Shown: positions 9,931 to 21,886, numbered from the stretch's first letter. The stretch is DNA of 64,000 nt from Schizochytrium sp. TIO01 (GCA_004764695.1 SMSO01000033.1:2309001-2373000), one strand, 5' to 3'. The notes: generated by a model from the sequence alone, not told the origin. Numbers and translations: made by a program.

Positions 9931-11061
9931 TTAGATAGATGCCCGACGTGACTCTTTGCTGTTGTTGAGCTTGCTAGAGACTTTGAGAGGCACCTTGGTA
10001 GATTGAGAGCTTGCATAAGTATTGTTATTGCAGTGCTCCAAAGGTTTGCGAAGTTGGTGCTGCATGGGTGGTGGTTGTTGATATTCGCTTGATGTAGAGC
10101 ATGTCGAGTAGACAGACTTGCTCGCAATACGAGGGTTTTCTTCTTCAGATGAAAAGCAATCGTATTCAGAGTTGGGGAAGAACATTGACGAGATCTGCGA
10201 GCTTCTACTACTCATGGTGTGAAATTCAAGAAAGTAAGTTGGATGGTTAGACGCAACAGACTCGTACTCGCTTTCTACAGTGCAAAAGACTTCAGTGTTG
10301 CGCTCAGCCAAAATTTTATTCACCTCGGAAATGTACGGAATGACCTTGTTCTCGACACGCTTACGCGTCTTACTAGGGGGGCGCAGCATCGGAGGGATAA
10401 TCCTAGATGAATAACGACGGCGGCTTTCATGAATGATTTCCTTGAAAAACCCGCGTCCGATATGGTCGATGGTTTCCTGGGAAACAGTGGATCTCGCACG
10501 CATAGTGATTTGACTGATGATGACACGCTCACGTCTTGGGCTCTGTGGCGCAGAAATGGTGGAGCCTGCGCTACTGCCTCTTGAGTGAATAGAGCACTTA
10601 TTTGCGCACTTGCGTAGAAAGCTTTGGGTCTTGGGAGCCTCAATGTTTTCTTCTTCACTCAAGAGATCATATTCACCGTTTTCCCTGGACATAGATGTTG
10701 AAGTCAAGGTGCGCGTATGTTTGTGGTTATGTGAGATGGGTAAACATGTTGCGTGCTGAGATGACGCAAAGTCTGAGTCGCCAACTGAGGAGGCTGAAGT
10801 ACTGGATGAATCGTTTGACTCTGCCCGGAATCGGTCCACTTCTTTCAAGGCTTGTACAGGCCAGAACTTTGGCTCGTAGATATTGCTGTTCTCCGATGAA
10901 GATGGGATTTGCAGGCTGCTGAGCTTAGACCTTGGTTTCTGCTCGCAATTTTTGACGTAGCCCATATCCACTGACTTCGACTTTTGCGGCAGGTGAGCCA
11001 AGTAGCTTTGTGTGCTGCTTTCTCTCGCCCCGAGTTTAGGTGTTGATTTGCTTTCTTGCAT
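9931..11061 (-). CDS. Ser-rich protein of unknown function with a repeated acidic motif
   Basis: The ORF has 376 residues and resembles no family I know. It is rich in Ser, Glu, Arg and Asn and mostly predicted disordered. A basic central block (about 170-255, with RRERVIISQITMRARSTVS and IGRGFFKEIIHESRRRY) looks more ordered. A short motif occurs twice: GEYDLLSEEEN (129-139) and SEYDCFSSEEEN (298-309), both followed by a Ser/Lys-rich stretch. The acidic serines look like CK2-type phosphosites. No signal peptide or membrane span. The frame is intact over 1.1 kb with balanced codon use, so I take it as real, but start and function are unverified. Confidence 0.6.
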   Translation of the reverse strand: MQESKSTPKLGARESSTQSYLAHLPQKSKSVDMGYVKNCEQKPRSKLSSLQIPSSSENSNIYEPKFWPVQALKEVDRFRAESNDSSSTSASSVGDSDFASSQHATCLPISHNHKHTRTLTSTSMSRENGEYDLLSEEENIEAPKTQSFLRKCANKCSIHSRGSSAGSTISAPQSPRRERVIISQITMRARSTVSQETIDHIGRGFFKEIIHESRRRYSSRIIPPMLRPPSKTRKRVENKVIPYISEVNKILAERNTEVFCTVESEYESVASNHPTYFLEFHTMSSRSSQISSMFFPNSEYDCFSSEEENPRIASKSVYSTCSTSSEYQQPPPMQHQLRKPLEHCNNNTYASSQSTKVPLKVSSKLNNSKESRRASI

Positions 11062-12720
11062 TGTGTATTTCGTTGTGTAGTTAGGAGGGAAACTCCCCCT
11101 TATGCTTTTGTCCTTCTCCTTTCGCTATTGCTGAAGTTAAGTTGGTTTCGTTCTTGCTCAGCTGCAAGTCCGGCGTTGACTTCTCCTTATTGGGAAGGAG
11201 TTCTTATCTTTGTTGGTATCTATATATCTATATATATATGATATTGTGTAGGCAGGCTAGTTTTCGAAATGCTTCAAGCCAAGTCCAATCTCGTCTGGAA
11301 TTTGCTATATGATTCCCCTAGACCGCTCGCCTGCACGTCCGATTCGATTCTGCGTCTGCAGCAAATGTGAGCGTTCCTGCCAAGATGAGATCGAATTAGC
11401 ACTGCTTGGATCCAAACAGTAGCCACGTACTCAATGAGTCACTATCGATACCCAGCAGATGGGGTGGGTCGGCTGCTCCTCAGGTGTTCCCTAACGTCAA
11501 TCTACCTGGTCCTTCGCTCAGAAATGCGTTACAGCGGCCGTGCTTCTCTGTGTCAATTCCTCTGCACAACAATCCAGCCACAGCGAGCAACGCTCCCTAT
11601 CTATCTCTATGTCTTCAATCGATCTCGTGAATTTCGCTTTCGCAAGGCAATTCAATTCGTGGTTTGCTTTCCGAGTCGTTGATCGATCTCGCACTCACGA
11701 TCAATGATGATGCTGCAAATTGTGAGTGAACGAATTGATTTGGTAATTCATCGAGTGAGTATTTTCTTTCTTTAATTACAAAAAAAAAGAAAAAAGAAAA
11801 AAAGAAAAAAAGTCATATCGTCTCTCTCTTTCTTCCACTCTTTTTTTCAACTGAGGAAAATACTATTTTCCAAAGTTAAAGCCAACATATAGTCTGAATG
11901 TGGATTGGCGTCTGAGTACTTACGTCCCTAAAAGCACCAGCCAAGGAGCAGTCTGTCTGTCTGTCTGCCTGCCGTTGCAATGTAGGCTATTTCCCTTTGC
12001 CAGTCACCTTTCTTCAATTGAGAAGAGAGCGTGACCAATCGATTTGAGACGCCTTCTTCTCTATTCCTTTCCTTTTGCTCTTTTCTCCGCCTTTTTCTCA
12101 CCTCTTCCTTATTCCATATTTGTTTTTCTTTCTTTCTTCTCAAGAGACGCGAAAACAACGAATCAGTCATCCGACTTTCTTTCTCTCTCTTCTTTCAGGT
12201 AAGTTATGTTTCAAAATCACTCTCTTTCTTACTTCTCTTTCTTTTTTTTCTTTTTTCTTTTCGTATTTAATTGAAAGAACAAGTACATAGTAGGAACTTT
12301 CAAAGAAAGCGCGAACTGAAAAAGACAGAAATCGATGGACAGAAAGACAGAAACACACGAAGTAAGAGAAAAAATTGATTTCCAGGCCAACACGCGTCCG
12401 CCTCCTTTTCACCCCAGTGCCGTCTTCCTCCCATCAAAAGACTTTTCACCCTTCCTGCCCACTGACCAAACCTAACCTACATACTCACAAGCTTCTTCAG
12501 TGTACTTGCCCTCAAATTTAAGTTTGTGAACTGTCACTGAGGAGACTCAAGCACTGTGTATATCTGCTCAAGTATGCCAGAGGCAGCTTGGTGGAGGCAG
12601 GGCAAAGTTAGCCCCAGTAGGGAGGATCAGGAGAACCGAAACCCATTCACTGAGCGGTGATCTGAATCCCTGCTTATACTTGTATGTAAGTGCTGGCAGC
12701 ACGAAGGCCTCCTATGTCTC
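11062..12720. other. Intergenic with polypyrimidine tracts, no gene seen
   Basis: Begins as the upstream region of the Ser-rich gene and continues as sparse DNA. 11770-11860 holds A-rich and TCTCTTTC tracts, and 12030-12290 is almost pure C+T on the plus strand. Open frames here are translations of the low-complexity tracts. A short TATATATCTATATATATATG tract lies near 11220-11240. Confidence 0.45.
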
Positions 12721-12965
12721 CCCTTCGTGATACGAGAACTACGGAGGGCTTCTTCTGACGCAAGAGCATCAATGAAAGCCCCGTCCTCTCCAGACGGAGA
12801 CGGCGCAGGCCCAGAGAACGGAGGGCGTGGAAGCGCCGAACAGCTCTCGCAGAGGCTGGAAAACCATATGTGGAGCCGAGGTCGCGGCCATAAGCCCGAA
12901 TTCCAGCGACAGCCCGAGCGAGGAAACTTGAGGTTGGTTAGCTTATGGCCGTTCTTTTTCCAGTT

Positions 12966-13018
12966 TTCACAGTTCTTTTTTTCTTTTTTTCTTTCTTTCT
13001 TTCTTTCTTTTAATTATT
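12966..13018. repeat. CTTT-rich low-complexity tract
   Basis: A run of TTTC/CTTT units followed by an AT-rich stretch. It is simple-sequence DNA; the Phe/Leu-rich frame over it is not a protein signal. Confidence 0.7.
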
Positions 13019-13485
13019 ATCATTTTATTTATCGAGACTAGAAATATAAAAGGTTGCGTTGGTTATGGATCTGTCTGTTTCAAGAGGAAGCGCTGCTGCT
13101 GTGCCTTCCTCAGTCTCGCTTTTCAGAGGCAGCTTTGGGCTCTAGGGAAAGAAAGCCAATACCTAAGGCTGTTCTGCCCTGCGTTGGCCAGCAGGAGCCG
13201 CGCAGAGTTCATTGCAGCGAAGCTTCGTGGAGCATTTTGGAGAGAAGAGATGACCTATCTCCTTGGATTTCCACCAACTTCTTTCTCCGTTTGGTACCGT
13301 AGGAACTTTTGGGGGTTTTGTTTAGATTTTGAATTTTAAAATTGTGAAAAAGAAAGAAGTATCCATTCGTTGTTCGTTCTTCTTCAATCTCTGGAAGCGA
13401 GGGCCTAAGAACGCAGCTAGGCACTACGCTACCAGAGGTGAACAGTTCTTCTTCTTTGAAGGAACGAAGAAGCAAGCGGCAGGCC

Positions 13486-13618
13486 TTTGAAAATTTGAAA
13501 TCTTTGAAAATTTGAAATCTTTGAAAATTTGAAATCGTTGAAATTTGAAATCGTTGAAATTTGAAATCGTTGAAAATTTGAAATCGTGAAAATTTGAAAT
13601 CGTGAAAATTTGAAATCA
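13486..13618. repeat. 17-bp minisatellite, about eight units
   Basis: Head-to-tail copies of a unit close to TTTGAAAATTTGAAATC. The first three are nearly identical; later ones lose one or two bases and carry TCG or ATCG at the junction. The decay runs from left to right, as expected for slippage of an older array. It lies just left of the GC-rich relic. Confidence 0.9.
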
Positions 13619-15200
13619 GGAATGAAATCGCCGCGCGAATTCCTCATTCTTCGAGTCCTTCTCTCGCGAGGATTTGCTCAGGTTCCTCGAGGCCGGCAGC
13701 AGAAGCGCTCCCTCGCGCCTCGGCCTGGAGCTCGCGGAGGACCGCCGCCTGGGTTCCCGACCTCTCCACAGCCCGCTCCCCGCACTCGAAAGGCAGAGAG
13801 AGTCCACTTTGGCTCTCGCTCCGCTCGTCTCGCTTGCGCAGAGAAGAAGTCGGCGGCGGCCACGCTGCTCGTGGAAACTGGGATGGAGACCGGGTAGACG
13901 TTCAGGTACCTGGAGCGTGGCCAGCTCCAGCTCGCTCGCGTGGAGAGCAGCCACGGCACGGCTGAGACCAAGAAAGTGGACGCAGGATTTAACTTAAGGC
14001 TACCCTCGTCGTGAACGGCAGCGAAATCGACCTGGACAAAGCCACGCAGCCGGAAGAAGAAGAATTCGACGAAGACGAAGACAAAGACGAAGGAGGAGGA
14101 GTTGACGCTGGGCCTGGACACGAACCTGGAGACGGAGATGAACGTCGATGCGGCGGTGGCGTAGGTAGCTTCAGGGAGAGCCTCGAAGGCAGAAGAGGGC
14201 TTACAGGGATGGGCCTCTCGCTCCAGGGGTTACGAAGGGACTGAAGTGCTCGAGAAGGCCATTGCGGTGGTTCCCGTTTTTGAGGGGCTGGCAGACTTGC
14301 CCGTGAGCGACTCGCTGGCCTGAAATCTTGCACGAAGGGCGACATTTACACGGAAGCCGCCGGCAGGGACCGCGGGCGGCTCGCAAGGCGCTGCGAAGCT
14401 CGCGGGGCCAAATGAGGGTTGCAGCGAATCTGTGTCCCACATACATCTTAGGCGAAGACAGCGCATGGCCTTGCGAAGCTCGAGCAGGAACCAGCGAGCA
14501 AAAGGTTTGACAGACCTAAGGGCGGTCCCCGTCGACACCTGCGAGAATGGCCAAATCGACGGTCAGAACGGAAGATCGAGGTCTTCGGGTGGGTTCCAAA
14601 GCCACCCGCCAGCACGTTCTGCAGGCGGAGAACCGGGCTGACAGTAATGTGATGGCGTCCGAGGCTTCGAAATATATCCGTCCAGCCGCTCTGGTGCATG
14701 CCATGGGCTTGCCAGCAGCAGCAGCAGCAGCCCTCCCTCCATGATCCCAGCCAGGATAAGTCCGCCGGATGGCGCCGCGGTGCTTTACGAGATGGCTGGT
14801 GCTCTCCAAGGGCATATCAGTCCCGCCGTTCGAAGAAGCTCGCGAAATCCCCGTCGCAGATTTGGCAGCGCCTGCAAACTCGCCAACGCGTGCCGCGACA
14901 GAGCGCTTTGGAGTTGAAATTGCCGAATTTTAATCTCGAGGACCGCGGTCAAGCCCAGATCTCCTCGAGATCTACGAATGCGCCGTGCATTGCAGAACGC
15001 TGGGATTCGAGGAGATGGCCACCGCGCCGCAGGGCCTCAGAGGAGGACTGTGTCTTGAGGCTGTGTCCGTGCGACACGTTCGTGTCCAACGAGCTTCACA
15101 GGCGGTCATAGCTCGCGAGCTGGCCAGCGTCGAGGTCAACGATTGTGTCAGACTGACACTGTGTGACAAACACATCGAAGCATCGTAAGACACAGCGCCA

Positions 15201-16263
15201 CTAGTACGGCGGAAGAGAACGCGGAAGAGAACGCCGCTTGACACACCGAGGAGAGAAGAAAGGAAGGCGGAGAAAAGAACGGCTAGGGGCTGGAGCTGCG
15301 GAGAAAAGAAGAACGCGGAGAAAAGGAACGCCAGAACGGAACGTGCGGAAGAACAGAATGGACGACTGAAAAAGGAGAAATTCAACTCAACGAGGTGTAG
15401 AAATTGAAGAGGGAAACAAAAAACAAAAAACAAAAAATCGTTCAAGCTGTTTAGAAGTGCCTACCTTGGTACTTTATACTATAGGAGTGGGTAGTTGAAG
15501 GGAGAAAAAAAAATCAATATGGAGAACTTTTTCCACTTTTCATTTGTTTTAATATATCAAATGCTATGTTCAAGTAAGACACTAGATAGAGGAAATAGAA
15601 GGGAAGAAAGTGTTTTTTGTTTTTTTTTCAATGAACAAACTTTGAACTTGGAAAAAAAAAAATAAAAAGAATAACTTTGAAATCGATTGATTGACCGCAA
15701 ATGAAATCGAGAACTCAAGTTCAAGATGTTTGTTCAATCAAGCTTGCCATCTTCACAATGCAATGCAATCCAATGCAATCCAATCCGTGAAAATACTAGG
15801 CAGCCCGGTTGCCTCAATAAACTCCTCGCAGTGCTGCACCAGCGAAGGTGGCCCGTGCATGGAGCCTGCCTGGGAGGAGATTCGCTGAGTGCGGGATGCT
15901 CTCCAGCAGAAGAACAATTAAACAAGGGGGGAAAAGACGGTTGGCCGCGGTTCATACTTAGATTGTACATGGACCTCCGAAATGCGGACCCCCAGGACAA
16001 CGAGGCGTTGAGAGATTTAGTGGTCAGTTTATAGAGCGATGATACTATCGCGTGGCAAGGGCAAGGAATGCAGCGTAAGTGCTGCGGTCTGAGAGTACAT
16101 GGCATGGCCAGAGACAGGTGCACTGGAAATCGAATGCCTTTACGCACTGGGTCGAGGCAGCGGGCATATTTTCTTCAAGACAAAGACAAATGAGATGAAC
16201 TCAGAACGAACGTGTGTGCGCATCGTAAAGAGTGACCAATTGTGGATAGACACCCCCTTTTCG
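15201..16263. other. Intergenic, purine-rich then AT-rich, no gene seen
   Basis: 15200-15440 is GAA/GGA-rich on the plus strand and grades into A-rich DNA with T8 and A11 runs (15610-15670). An imperfect repeat of AATGCAATCC occurs at 15757-15787. No gene is supported. Confidence 0.4.
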
Positions 16264-16406
16264 ATACATACATACATACATACATACATACATACATACA
16301 TACATACATACATACATACATACATACATACATACATACATACATACATACATACATACATACATACATACATACATACATACATACATACATACATACA
16401 TACATA
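16264..16406. repeat. Tetranucleotide microsatellite (CATA)n
   Basis: An uninterrupted array of about 36 CATA units (143 bp), ending at CATAGATAAACA. It is open in all frames and yields spurious Ile-His-Thr-Tyr and Val-Cys-Met-Tyr peptides. A shorter array of the same unit lies at 24109-24165. Confidence 0.97.
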
Positions 16407-19321
16407 GATAAACACATGGGCAAAACTTGTGTAGCGACTCACCTATGGCCCGTGCCCAGAGTAGGCCAATCCTCGCCAGCACGAGCACGGGCGCGCCAGA
16501 GGGAGAGCGGGAGCAGAGCTGGCAAATTCACCCAACTAACTCTTGCGACGCCTTTACATCTCTTGAACGGAACAAATGAAAGTTCAATTTGCACAGGTTA
16601 GCTTCGCTGTTGTGGAATGATTAGTTAGAGTGACCTGGTAGCCTTCTGGTTCTTAAGATTGCTGATGTTCCTTCAAATTTCGACCTTGGGTACCGCCGCT
16701 GCCACCGACTTGAGTTCCTGCAATTAGGCTGTGCTGACGCGACTTCTTCCCAACATGCTTCCTGCCATCACTCAAGTTCCGCTAGCCACTCATTCAACCA
16801 CCGTCAGTGCGGGCGGTTGCAACGACTTCGAAGTTCGTGAAGAGTGCTTTTCGTAGGCGATGTTGAGAACACTAAGAGAGATCGAACTTTACCTGAAAAC
16901 TGCTGGATGTGCTTTGCAGCGTGGCGAGCCACACATGTTACCTGAGCAGCATTCATTTCCTCAGGGCACCTTCCTTGGAATGCTTTGTAGATACTGTGCA
17001 TAAGCCACACAGCCACACCGCATCAGGCAAGCAAGGGCGATATCAGCGCGAAACTTGAGAATCTGTGCGGGTATGCAGAGCTGATAAGCAGTGAAGCAGC
17101 ATAGTTGTAGCAGGAGACTTTGGCCTGTTCCACGTGTGAGGAGCGCAAGTCCCCATTAGGAGCGGTTCTCGGCGAGCCGCGTCCCTTTAAGCTGCAAGAC
17201 AGTCCGCCTGCTACCAACCACAAACAGACGCCCGAAGGTTTATTAGAATCGATCACGCTCCTGAGTAGGCGCGTGATGGCTATAACTTCGTGCTGTCGCT
17301 CGACATGGGGCACTCGCGAAGCGCAACAAGAAAAATGGATTCGTGGACCTCCATCTTGGTATGCGTTACGCTTACTGAGTCACCCTATAAAAGTGCGATC
17401 ATATAGCACTTACATAACATAAACTATAGGACAATAGTGAAAAAGAGCGAGCAGGAAGCTGCCGCTATCGAATATATAAATATTTTTTTGCATATTTTTT
17501 CCTTTTAGAAGAAGGCTTGAAATCGAACTTTTAAGGTCTGAGCCTTTTTTTATTCGTTTGTTTTCTTATGTATGGAAGTGATAGCTCTGCGTGAAGCTTG
17601 AGATGGGCTTGCCAAAGCGGTGGTTGCTATCACGGAGCACGAGCTCTCTGGGCTTCGCTAGGTGGAAATTCAATTCTTGGCTGGAATGCCCTGGGAAAAC
17701 AAAATGTATAGAAGCGTTCAGGGAAGGAAAGACACGACCTGCCTCGCTTTTGTTTTTAAAAAAAATTAAAGCGATGGTTCGCATTTTGTGAGGTGTTCGC
17801 TACGCTGGGGAAATGTTTTGCAGAGTTGTGCAAGCAGCGTCCTTTTTAGTGATTGTGAGCGAGCGGCCGCATGCCTGGGGCAAGAATCCACTTTTTCTTC
17901 GCATGCACATCCAAATTGGAGGCTTGATTGTCCAACAAAAAATAAAAAACAAGATTATATAAAGCACAGGCCGCGCGTTTTTTCGAGAGCGTCTTTCTTT
18001 CATAGACTAATGTTTTCGTAGAAATATTGCTGAAGATGAAGTTTTCATGAGCTGCTTCACTTGATTCTAGGTATTGGTTTCGTGATTGCGCACAAAGAGT
18101 CCCAGCAAACGAGCCTACAAGTAGGTACCTGCCAGGCCATTGAGGGCTCACTCAGATTATTGAACGTAAACAATCAACTCAAAATGGAGCCCCAAGCCAA
18201 CTACTCTTTGAGTATCCCAGAAGTCCACAAGCACCAATCGAATCTAAATGAGCACGCGGTGCAGTGGTGCATGCCAAGACGCCGCCTGCTAATCAGCACC
18301 CATAAGCGTTTGAGCATTCCTGGTTAGCCCAGTCGCAAGAGTTGATTGGATGAAAGAAAACTATAAGAATAGGAAGGGTTCAAGGTAGAATCCGTCTTTC
18401 AAGCCGTACAATTGCAGCTGATCTGCACAGCTTACGTAGCTAGTAGCATGAACCCAAACGTTGAAATACTTTCCAGGAACGATGCCTCAGCTAGGCCTCT
18501 GCCAGTCACATCAGCCACAGATGTAATGCATCGCATTTGTCCTCAACACGCGCGCCCCAAGACCCATGTAGCGTTCTCGCTCCCGCGAACCTCTAATAGA
18601 TCTCTCGTGCATACAAATCACAGAAAAACACACCGTGCCTCTCTGGGCCCTTGATCACCCAAGAAGAAGGATTCTCAAAAGACGTTGAAAGGATGCAATT
18701 GCGAAGACCGCAAGGACCACAATAGATACGAAATCAGCCTCTCAAGGCTATCCCTATCAATCTTTTCACTCGAATTGAGAACTCAAGTCGCAACACGGCA
18801 TGTTTCTCACTGCGATAGCGACAGACACTACCCATCAGGATGCTTTAACTTGAGTCTATACCCAAGCTAAAGAATCAACAGGAGCAGCCTTTCACGAGTC
18901 GTGAGAGTTGTCATGTCTGAGCAATGTGAAATTTGCGATAGTAGCTACTAGTACCTATTAGGCGTAATAAGTAAGCATTAGCTACATAGAAACAAGGCAC
19001 AAGAGAGGGCAGTAAGGGCGAGCCGGTAAGAGGCCAAATTCAAAGACAATTTTCTCGCAACAGAAACTAGCAAATGGAAGAGCAGATAAGGGCTCATAAA
19101 GTGACTTAAGGTGTCCGTTGGCGGCGCGGGAATAACCGCGATGCGAGTTTCAAGAGCGGCCGTAGCAAGCAAGTGAGGCTTCATAACTTTGAGATCTGAG
19201 TTATTCTCGGGATCGAAAATCGCTGGTTCTAGCAGCAAAATCCAAGGAACGCCTCACGGCCGGGAGTGCTGCGGCACGCAGGCGGCTTTGCGAAGAGATC
19301 ACTTGGCGGAGATCTTCGAAG
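16407..19321. other. Intergenic, about 2.9 kb, no gene supported
   Basis: Scattered short frames on both strands have no sustained coding character. A TATATAAATATTTTTTTGCATATTTTTT tract lies at 17470-17500. The right end (about 18950-19320) is the upstream region of the TTLL gene and contains a GTACCTATTAGG element near 18951. Confidence 0.45.
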
Positions 19322-21475
19322 ATGGATGCAACCGCTGGGCCTGATGAAACGGACTCTAACCAGGGTGAAGATATCATGACAGCTGAAGAGCATGTCCAAG
19401 CGACTACGGTGGCAACACCTGAAGAGAATGCAAGGCCAGCTTCGGCAGCGACGACACTGTCAAGATCGAGCTCGAAACGCACAGTGAGGACGAGAAAAGC
19501 ATCGTCATCAGCTGCTAAAGAATCTGTTCTTGTTAATGTTAGCAACTGTAAGTACGAGGTTGTGCGTCAAGTTGCAAAGAGCTTAAACTGGAAGCTCGAG
19601 GAAGAAGAAGACGAATACGATGCTATGGTTGCGGATATGGCCGCTACCAACGTTGCAAACGGTGCTGGGAATACCAAACAGTTTCTCATCCATAAATATT
19701 CTAAACCCCGCACCAAAGAACAATGGAACCTGTACTGGACAGACACCAGCGTAAGCTCTCAGCGAGCAATGCGTCTGGAGCGCTTCCAAAGACTTAATCA
19801 CTTTCCTGGAATGTATCATTTAGCAAGGAAAGGTGGCTTGGGAAAACACCTTACGCAACTTGCCAAACTCTTTCCTTCAGACTTTGGATTTTTTCCGCGA
19901 ACTTGGGTTTTGCCACAACAGTGGTCAGAATTCAAGGAACGCGTTGAATCTGGAAAGGGAAATCGTACGTTTATTGTGAAACCGGACGCATCGTGCCAAG
20001 GAAAAGGTATTTTTCTCACTCGAACATGGGAGAACGTTAGTCCCACCGAAAGTCTTGTCGCGCAACGATATTTGCATAAACCTTTACTAATCGAAGGTTA
20101 CAAATTTGACATGCGTATTTATATTATTGTCACAAGCGTTGACCCACTGCGAATGTTCCTCTTTGAAGATGGTCTTGTTCGAATTTGTACGCAAAAGTAC
20201 GTGGAGCCTCGTCCACGTAATCTTAATTCAACCTGCATGCATCTTACTAATTACGCCATCAATAAGGACAGCTCTAATTTCGTCTTCAACAAAGCCAGTA
20301 CTGACCCTGGCTTGGGTAACAAACGCAGCTTAAAGTGGTTTTGGACCTGGTTTGCAGGCCAATATGGCGAAGAAGCAAAATCAAGTTTCAAAGCCAGCAT
20401 GTGCGATATGCTTATTAAGTCACTCATCTCGGTGCTACCGCAGTTGCAACACACATACCGTACATGCGTTAAACACCCTGGTCCATCGAACTGCTTTGAG
20501 ATATTGGGCTTTGACGTCCTTGTTGATCGTAAACTCAAACCTTGGCTAATCGAGGTTAACCATTCCCCAAGCTTTTCATGCGACTCCCCACTTGATCTTG
20601 ATATCAAGTCTCGATTGATCGAACGAGCTATGCGTCTCATTGGCGTAGCTGCCTCAGATAAACGGAAAACTCGTCAAAAACTGAAACAAGATGCTCAATC
20701 TAGACTGTACGGCCTCAAATCCCAAAAGAAGACGACGAAGCCGAAATCACTCACAGGCCCAGAAAGCAATGACATACAAGATTCCGCCTCTGTTGCATCG
20801 TCTTCATCTTCAGCAACTGGGTCAGAGTCAGTTTCTTCGTCCTCGCGAAGGCTTAAACCAGGTCGACAACAACTTGATAAAGCCAAACAATTAAATCTTG
20901 AAGTTCGAAAGCGTGAGCGAATTGAAGCTAAACAGTGCGAGGACGGCGAGCTTACCCGGATTTATCCACCTGCATCAGATGATCTGCTTGAGTATTACCA
21001 ACCGTATATTAGCGCTGCTGACCGTCTGTTTTCACGCGCAAGCGGAGCAGACCAGGCAGGGAAAGCCGGGGGCTTATCTTCGTCAAGAGCAAGGCCCCTT
21101 TCAGCACGAACAAAGCTGCTAAGAAAGGCTCAGGCATGTGGAGTGCCTGTCCGTGGCGGCGGTGGCAACCAAATCGAGCCAATGCCTAATTCTGATCTTC
21201 CTAAAGAACGACGACTCGAGGATCAAACCTCTTCTAGCCTTGTTGGACCTAATAAACGCGTTCCGTCATCAATGTCAATGACCCGTACCCAGGCCCCAAA
21301 ACCAATGTCTGTTTCACAGCGTATCTCCATAGATCTTGAAAAATACCGTAACCGTGGAATGCAACGCAAATCAGCATTTAATGCCTATCTTCGACCTCGT
21401 CAGGTCCAACCGACCCAGCCATCATATCTTAATATGGATCTTTCGAAATTAGAAGAGCACTATTCCTTTAGCTAA
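19322..21475 (+). CDS. TTLL6/TTLL13-like tubulin polyglutamylase
   Basis: The protein has 717 residues. A disordered N-terminus (1-68) precedes the TTL domain at about 69-440: VNVSNCKYEVVR, LYWTDTSVS, RFQRLNHFPGM, LFPSDFGFFPRTWVLP, then the nucleotide site FIVKPDASCQGKGIFL (Lys220), YKFDMRIYIIVTSVDPLR (about 260-277), CMHLTNYAINK (305-315) and the metal/ATP site CFEILGFDVL...WLIEVNHSPSF (391-418; Glu411, Asn413). These match the TTLL6/13 branch best, enzymes that ligate and extend glutamate side chains on tubulin tails using ATP. All catalytic residues I can check are present. The tail (440-717) is basic, Ser-rich and probably binds microtubules. It is intron-free. With the dynein and LRRC72-like genes it supports a motile flagellum. 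Confidence 0.92.
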   Translation: MDATAGPDETDSNQGEDIMTAEEHVQATTVATPEENARPASAATTLSRSSSKRTVRTRKASSSAAKESVLVNVSNCKYEVVRQVAKSLNWKLEEEEDEYDAMVADMAATNVANGAGNTKQFLIHKYSKPRTKEQWNLYWTDTSVSSQRAMRLERFQRLNHFPGMYHLARKGGLGKHLTQLAKLFPSDFGFFPRTWVLPQQWSEFKERVESGKGNRTFIVKPDASCQGKGIFLTRTWENVSPTESLVAQRYLHKPLLIEGYKFDMRIYIIVTSVDPLRMFLFEDGLVRICTQKYVEPRPRNLNSTCMHLTNYAINKDSSNFVFNKASTDPGLGNKRSLKWFWTWFAGQYGEEAKSSFKASMCDMLIKSLISVLPQLQHTYRTCVKHPGPSNCFEILGFDVLVDRKLKPWLIEVNHSPSFSCDSPLDLDIKSRLIERAMRLIGVAASDKRKTRQKLKQDAQSRLYGLKSQKKTTKPKSLTGPESNDIQDSASVASSSSSATGSESVSSSSRRLKPGRQQLDKAKQLNLEVRKRERIEAKQCEDGELTRIYPPASDDLLEYYQPYISAADRLFSRASGADQAGKAGGLSSSRARPLSARTKLLRKAQACGVPVRGGGGNQIEPMPNSDLPKERRLEDQTSSSLVGPNKRVPSSMSMTRTQAPKPMSVSQRISIDLEKYRNRGMQRKSAFNAYLRPRQVQPTQPSYLNMDLSKLEEHYSFS

Positions 21476-21886
21476 AGAATGTGTCAAGCTGAAGTTCTCT
21501 TTCCTTTTTTAGTCACGTTTTTTATTGTTATCACTATATTATTTTGCAAAAACGATTTTTTTCCTGCAGTTTAATGTGTTTTAGAATGTTTACTAATTTC
21601 CAACTCGTTCGCACATCCATTGTTTGAATTATTGGAAGGTCATCTTTGCATCTTGAAAATCCACACTTAACAAAATAATGCATAAAAAAGAAGGAATAAA
21701 AAATTGATGAGTATGTAAACTCTATAAAACGAACGAAGTACCTACTCTTCTCTATATTTTGTAGATCTAGGTGATAAATGAAATAGGGGTTTGTGAGAAA
21801 TTTTTGAAAAGCAACTTGAGCACACGCCATCTTTTAATTTCTTGAATTTAAGAGCACGAGCCGCGTATCGTGTATGGTAGTCTTTC
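21476..21886. other. Convergent 3' spacer, no gene seen
   Basis: AT-rich DNA between the stops of the TTLL gene (+) and the reductase gene (-), holding both 3' UTRs. Confidence 0.45.

Larger units (their letters stand above)
12721..15200 (+). pseudogene. GC-rich, frame-broken coding-like region (putative gene relic)
   Basis: This stretch is clearly richer in G+C than its surroundings and contains protein-like segments that jump between plus-strand frames. Examples are an Arg/Gly/Ser block at 12727-12935, MDLSVSRGSAAAVPSSVSLF at about 13065-13125, YLERGQLQLARVESSHG near 13900, VVNGSEIDLDKATQPEEEEF at 14008-14067, EVLEKAIAVVPVFEGLADLP near 14250-14310 and EIYECAVHCRTLGFEEMA near 14965-15020, which runs on to a stop at 15188. 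None extends without a stop or frame change and no canonical introns bridge them. It may be a decayed gene or transferred fragment, a multi-exon gene with unusual introns, or a GC-rich non-coding stretch. I cannot name a family. Confidence 0.35.

Noticed and set aside
12031-12412. Phe/Leu/Ser-rich or Lys/Glu/Arg-rich ORFs of about 80 codons
   Set aside because: They are translations of a polypyrimidine tract on either strand.
16140-16601. Several 80-120 codon ORFs on both strands over the CATA array
   Set aside because: They translate a tetranucleotide repeat (IHTY / VCMY) and have no protein character.
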